DNA of 64,000 bases, from the NCBI RefSeq assembly GCF_007671675.1, contig NZ_VCGW01000005.1, positions 186,001-250,000 of the forward strand, in the 5' to 3' direction. Positions 60,134-64,000 of the stretch are shown piece after piece; positions within the stretch are counted from its first letter, which is position 1, and each line of letters opens with the position of its first letter. A model generated the notes under the pieces. It was not told where the DNA came from, ran no database searches, and saw only the letters and a list, made by a program, of their open reading frames with translations. The stretch comes from Marinobacter maritimus (GTDB lineage Bacteria; Pseudomonadota; Gammaproteobacteria; Pseudomonadales; Oleiphilaceae). Both the position numbers and the translations under genes were made by a program.

Positions 60134-63073
60134 ATGGACGACGCAGTAATCACTCATTCAGATGTATACCAGAGTTGGAAAAACCACCTCTTTAATTTCG
60201 GCCAAGACGACCCTGAGACCAAGACGCCTGGCCTGAGAAAGCCACAACTGGCTGCTCTTTACGCTACCCTTGGCCATCTGGTGGTCGACCCAACCACTAG
60301 GGCTACCGTAGTCATGCCCACGGGCACGGGCAAAACCGACACAATGCTCGCACTGCTAATCGCTGCGAGAATGAATCGGACACTGATTCTTGTACCTTCG
60401 GACGCCCTCAGAACTCAATTGGTGAACAAATGCGCTGAACTGAAGACACTTCGTAATGTAGGGGCGGTATCAGATAGAGCTCTCAATCCTATCGTTACTG
60501 CCATCGACTCGAAGATGTCAGAGGCACAAGTTGCTGAATTGGCTGCCTCTAATATCATTGTGGCCACTCCGCAAGCCCTGCAGCTGTTCGACGAAGCCGC
60601 CTTGAGCGCGCTGGTGAAAACATGCAGCCACCTGATGATCGATGAGGCACACCACGTCGCGGCAACTAGTTGGAACCGGATCAGAACTGCCTTCGGGGGC
60701 AAACCTTGTATTCAGTTCACAGCGACGCCATTCCGGGAAGATGGTCTGGCTCTGGCTGGAAAGATCATCTACAACTACCCTCTTCGGGATGCGCAGCTCG
60801 ATGGCTATTTCAAAGGCATCGAGTTTCATCCGGTACGAGAGTACAACCTTAAATTGTCCGACCAGGCCATTGCGGACAAGGCGGTTGAGTTACTCAGGGG
60901 TGATCTCGACGCGGGGTATAACCACTTGATGATCGTACGGTCCAAGTCGCAAAAGCGTGCGAAAGACCTGTTCGAGATTTACAAACAGCACGCCGACCTG
61001 ACCCCAGTTTTAATCCATAGCAAGGTGCCGAACCAAGCCAAGGTTCTGGCGAATATCGTCAAGAAAAAGCACCGGATCATCGTTTGTGTCGACATGCTAG
61101 GAGAGGGCTTCGATCTGCCTGAGCTGAAAATCGCCGCCATTCATGATCAACACCAAAGTCCTGCAGTGACCCTCCAATTCATTGGCCGGCTGACGAGAGT
61201 CGATGCCGCCCTTGGTGATGCCAAGTTCGTGGCGAACATCGCTAACCAAAAGACCGATCATCAGATGGCAGACCTCTACAAGGAGAGTGCTGACTGGGGG
61301 GCTGTCATTCGCAACGTGAGTGAGCAAAAAGTCGGCCGGGAAATAATGAAAGAGGACTTTAATGAGCAATTCACTGATCGGGACGATGCCCAAGTGATTT
61401 TTGGGCTGAACCCGAACCCTAAAATCAGCGCCGTGGCGTATCACCTCTCCCCCGGAGACTGGACGCCACATCGAGCGCAGAGTCTGGATGGGCGTAGAGA
61501 AACGCTGAAGTATATCTCGATCAATGATCAGGCCGACACAGTTATTGCCGTGACTCGGCGAGAGGCACTGGTTGGATGGGCTCAGACCGAAGAAATAGTC
61601 GATACTAACTGGAATTTGTACATCGCATTTTATAACAAGGCACAGAAAACCTTGTTTATTCACACCTCAGGTGACGACACCCAAGCAACTCGCTTTCTCA
61701 ACCTAGTGGCCAAAGACTCTCGTCGCATCAACGGTGAGCCGACCTTCCGTACGCTACAAGACATCAAGCTGATGAAGCTGCAAAACGTTGGCTTGTCCCG
61801 CGCTCGAAAAGACCTGCGGTTCACGATGCATGTGGGGCGCGATATCAACCAGGTGATCAGCGACATTGAAAAGGGCAACGCGACAAAATCCAACATCTTC
61901 GCCACCGGTTTTGATGGTGGAGAACGAACCACAGTGGGCTGCTCGCACAAAGGCAAGATCTGGGAGATGAACTCCTCTCCGATCAACTACTGGGTCGAGT
62001 GGTGTAAGCGCATGTCGGTCAAACTCAACGACAACACCATCGACCCTGGTGACGTGCTCAAAAATGTCATGCGTGTTGACCAAATCAAGGACCGATGGCC
62101 AGAAGGCCTATTCTACGCCGATTGGCCTGAGTCAATCGCGATCGAAAACGAGCAAAGGATCTCGCTGTATTTTCGGGGAGAGACTTTCAACCTTCTTGAC
62201 GTCGAGCTTGGTAAGCCTGAGTACAGTGGCCCACAGACACTAGAGATCCCCGTCTTGGTCGCGGTCAACGATGAAGAGGAGCGTCGCCTCACTACTATCA
62301 CCATTAATTTGTTGAAGGACGGGTACAAGACCTCCTGCCCTGATTTACAGATCCTTTACCCACACGAAATGCCACTGGACTCATACTTGGACGCAGAGCC
62401 GCTTGTGTTGCTCAAGGTCGACGGTTCCATGGTGCAGGGCAACTACCGTCACTACTCGCTCAACAGCGTGGATGTCAAATTACCGGCCGGCTTGCTCGAA
62501 CCATGGAATTGGGGGACAACCAAAATCCATCAAGAGTCCATGCGTGCGGAGCAACGTACGGACTCAGTACAAGGCTTCACATTCACCAAGATCGCTGACG
62601 AATATTCGATCGTCTTCAACGATGACGGTAAAGGCGAAATCGCTGACCTGGTGGCAATCCGGGAAAGCAAGGATGTGATCTACGTAGACCTCTACCACTG
62701 CAAATTCTGCCCAATGAAGGATGGTGTAGCCGCGCCCGGTGCGCGAGTCGCCGACGTCTATGAGGTATGCGGTCAGGCATCCAGATCGGTGAAATGGCTG
62801 TACACCGGCGAGAAGTTCTTCAATAGGTTGATGGAGCGCTACCAGCAATCACTGCTCAAGGACTTCGACAGAATCCTAAAAGGCACCCCCCAACAGCTGG
62901 AGATTCTGCGCAACAAATGCTATGACCACGAGCTAATCTTCAAATTTATTATCGTGCAACCCGCAATATCAGCGCAGAAGGTATCGAAGGAGCAGCTTGC
63001 CGTCTTGGGAACAAGCTACTCATACATCAAGAGCATCACAGGATCGGACATCAAGGTCATTGTTAGCCCGTAA
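60134..63073 (+). CDS. SF2 helicase with nuclease-like C-terminus
   Basis: A 979-residue protein. N-terminal SF2 core: Walker A PTGTGKT (62-68), DEAH box (170-173) and motif VI QFIGRLTRVDA. The middle is unassigned. Near 835-860 the order GEIADLVAI...VIYVDLYHCKF resembles a PD-(D/E)xK site (Asp, then Asp-x-x-x-Lys), followed by a cysteine-containing conserved block. An AGGTAA ribosome site precedes the ATG. Divergent from the SNF2 cluster with 269 bases between. Probably a second nuclease-helicase of the island; its family name is not clear to me. Confidence 0.85.
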   Translation: MDDAVITHSDVYQSWKNHLFNFGQDDPETKTPGLRKPQLAALYATLGHLVVDPTTRATVVMPTGTGKTDTMLALLIAARMNRTLILVPSDALRTQLVNKCAELKTLRNVGAVSDRALNPIVTAIDSKMSEAQVAELAASNIIVATPQALQLFDEAALSALVKTCSHLMIDEAHHVAATSWNRIRTAFGGKPCIQFTATPFREDGLALAGKIIYNYPLRDAQLDGYFKGIEFHPVREYNLKLSDQAIADKAVELLRGDLDAGYNHLMIVRSKSQKRAKDLFEIYKQHADLTPVLIHSKVPNQAKVLANIVKKKHRIIVCVDMLGEGFDLPELKIAAIHDQHQSPAVTLQFIGRLTRVDAALGDAKFVANIANQKTDHQMADLYKESADWGAVIRNVSEQKVGREIMKEDFNEQFTDRDDAQVIFGLNPNPKISAVAYHLSPGDWTPHRAQSLDGRRETLKYISINDQADTVIAVTRREALVGWAQTEEIVDTNWNLYIAFYNKAQKTLFIHTSGDDTQATRFLNLVAKDSRRINGEPTFRTLQDIKLMKLQNVGLSRARKDLRFTMHVGRDINQVISDIEKGNATKSNIFATGFDGGERTTVGCSHKGKIWEMNSSPINYWVEWCKRMSVKLNDNTIDPGDVLKNVMRVDQIKDRWPEGLFYADWPESIAIENEQRISLYFRGETFNLLDVELGKPEYSGPQTLEIPVLVAVNDEEERRLTTITINLLKDGYKTSCPDLQILYPHEMPLDSYLDAEPLVLLKVDGSMVQGNYRHYSLNSVDVKLPAGLLEPWNWGTTKIHQESMRAEQRTDSVQGFTFTKIADEYSIVFNDDGKGEIADLVAIRESKDVIYVDLYHCKFCPMKDGVAAPGARVADVYEVCGQASRSVKWLYTGEKFFNRLMERYQQSLLKDFDRILKGTPQQLEILRNKCYDHELIFKFIIVQPAISAQKVSKEQLAVLGTSYSYIKSITGSDIKVIVSP

Positions 63074-63251
63074 TCTACTGTAATCACGCGGTAATTCGCA
63101 CCTCCGGTACCTACTTCGCTTATGCCGCCACAGTTTGTTGGTGGTTTTCTGTTCGGCGCCAACAATTCTTGTAACCACCGCTTTCACCTCTGACCTTTAT
63201 CCATGACTTGGCAAATAAACTCTCGTCAATCCAAACAAAAAAAAAGAAAGC

Positions 63252-63273
63252 GAGTGGCCAATAAGGGCCACTC
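63252..63273. terminator. Hairpin terminator upstream of the right-edge gene's 3' end
   Basis: A perfect 8-bp stem (63252-63259 with 63266-63273); on the minus strand it is followed by a T-rich run and on the plus strand by TTTT. Ends the gene at 63287 and possibly the helicase gene. The rest of 63074-63286 shows no gene. Confidence 0.6.
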
Positions 63274-63286
63274 TTTTCCATGAGCT

Positions 63287-64000
63287 CTATCCGGTAACGG
63301 ACTTGTTAATCACTAGGTTTTTTCTAAGCTCTGAAACTACAGCTGGGCTTTGAGCAGAGGCTTCGTCTGGAATAGGTGGATAAAATTCTTCCACAACTTC
63401 AGTCATCTCGTCCTCATCATACTCAAACAACGCATTCCCAAACCCCTTGGCAGCCGCCGCATCCAGCGCGGCTTGGTCAATGCCCTCCTCTGCCACCTTA
63501 TTGGCTGTTTCTTTTGCCTCCGCTACCGCTTCCTGCAATGACAACCCTTCCTTGATCACCAAATCCACATAGAAAATGGGCGTCCGTCGGCTCTGCGTCG
63601 TGCTTTTGCCCCGTAGCTTCAGTTCCAGCGGCATGTAGGCCAGCAAACCGCCAGACACCGCCTGGTAATAGCTCAGTCGGGCCGCAAGTGTCCGGATGCT
63701 GTTGTAACCCGTCGTGCGGAAGATGAAGGTGCCGAGATCATTGTCGTCACCGATCTTCACGTTCAGACGGCCGTAGGGCTTGCACAGGCCACCTTTGCCG
63801 AACTCGCACAGCGTTGGCCCAGGGCACGGTAATGACTGGACACCGGATTGCGTCAGGCGCTTGCAGGCATCGCCGTTCCCGACACACATGGGCCGACCAC
63901 TTTTGCGGTCGAACATGGTGTATTCAGCGCGCAGGTTGAGGTCTGCCTCGTTGAACAGCATGCGTACCGGAATGGTTCGCAGCTTGTTGTTGGGTGCGTC
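63287..64000 (-). CDS. Recombination-directionality-factor-like / 'hydrolase or metal-binding' family protein (partial)
   Basis: Truncated by the window: the frame stays open past 64000 (codons before 63961 read LRTIPVRM), so the start lies outside. The visible 237 residues contain a CVGNGDAC and CPGPTLCEFGKGGLC cysteine pattern (likely zinc), then FIFRTTGYNSIRTLAARLSYY, KLRGKSTTQS and TPIFYVDLVI, and an acidic tail. This matches a family commonly found in integrative conjugative elements and plasmids near recombination genes. Its exact function is not known to me; naming rests on recall of the family. Confidence 0.7.
   Translation of the reverse strand, partial: DAPNNKLRTIPVRMLFNEADLNLRAEYTMFDRKSGRPMCVGNGDACKRLTQSGVQSLPCPGPTLCEFGKGGLCKPYGRLNVKIGDDNDLGTFIFRTTGYNSIRTLAARLSYYQAVSGGLLAYMPLELKLRGKSTTQSRRTPIFYVDLVIKEGLSLQEAVAEAKETANKVAEEGIDQAALDAAAAKGFGNALFEYDEDEMTEVVEEFYPPIPDEASAQSPAVVSELRKNLVINKSVTG

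Larger units (their letters stand above)
43531..64000. mobile_element. Genomic island inserted in mutS (left part; continues past the window)
   Basis: At least 20.5 kb of foreign DNA: it starts inside mutS and carries AlpA-like, DUF3987 and Gp2-like replication genes, hypothetical proteins, restriction/defence genes and an ICE-associated family member at the edge. Parts are clearly more AT-rich than the core (for example 47400-48300 and 52200-54120). No integrase, relaxase or conjugation gene is seen, so mobility cannot be classed; the missing integrase is expected on the right. Confidence 0.85.

Noticed and set aside
60010..60195. Small plus-strand frame upstream of the SF2 helicase
   Set aside because: It overlaps the helicase start in another frame and lacks a ribosome site.

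Overview
The window looks like a chromosome segment of a marine gammaproteobacterium of the Marinobacter type. This is inferred from the translation cluster thrS-infC-rpmI-rplT-pheST-ihfA, the recA-pncC-mutS arrangement, a TAXI-type TRAP transporter, a DUF1329/YCF48/RND module and fatty-acid genes; no 16S gene is present to confirm it. About 43.5 kb is ordinary core chromosome and the last 20.5 kb is a mobile island that continues past the right edge.

Core region (1-43.5 kb): an aldehyde dehydrogenase, a Crp/Fnr regulator and a small membrane protein; then on the minus strand thrS, infC (apparent AUU start), rpmI, rplT, pheS, pheT, ihfA and a MerR regulator, with several hairpins between cistrons. 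Next come a TAXI/TRAP uptake pair, an RND exporter with YCF48 and DUF1329 partners, and yeaC-DUF2797-pepN. Between yeaC and a rhomboid protease lies an unannotated Fur-box/promoter/terminator unit that looks like an iron-repressed small RNA. Then follow nadK with a phosphoesterase, a coiled-coil protein, fadH with a divergent AraC regulator, adhC with a decayed fghA remnant, a LysR regulator, tRNA-Asp, another AraC regulator, a MaoC protein, a two-component pair, a Lon-like protease, a PilZ protein, a flavodoxin-like protein, recA with a LexA box, and pncC.

Island (about 43.53 kb to beyond 64 kb): it begins inside the 5' end of mutS. Fifteen mutS codons are intact and the reading frame then runs into foreign DNA and a stop, so this genome probably lacks MutS unless the island excises. 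The island carries a replication block (AlpA-like regulator, DUF3987 protein, inovirus Gp2-like protein), a hypothetical protein, and a five-gene minus-strand cluster: SNF2 helicase, AAA ATPase, DUF4276 TOPRIM-like protein, a very long type III-style methyltransferase and a type III Res subunit. A divergent helicase with a nuclease-like C-terminus follows, and the last gene is a partial member of a family I associate with conjugative elements. No integrase is visible; it probably lies to the right.

The most interesting points are the mutS-interrupting island, the unusual helicase/ATPase/TOPRIM/type III modification-restriction cluster (probable anti-phage defence), the candidate Fur-regulated sRNA and the fghA pseudogene.
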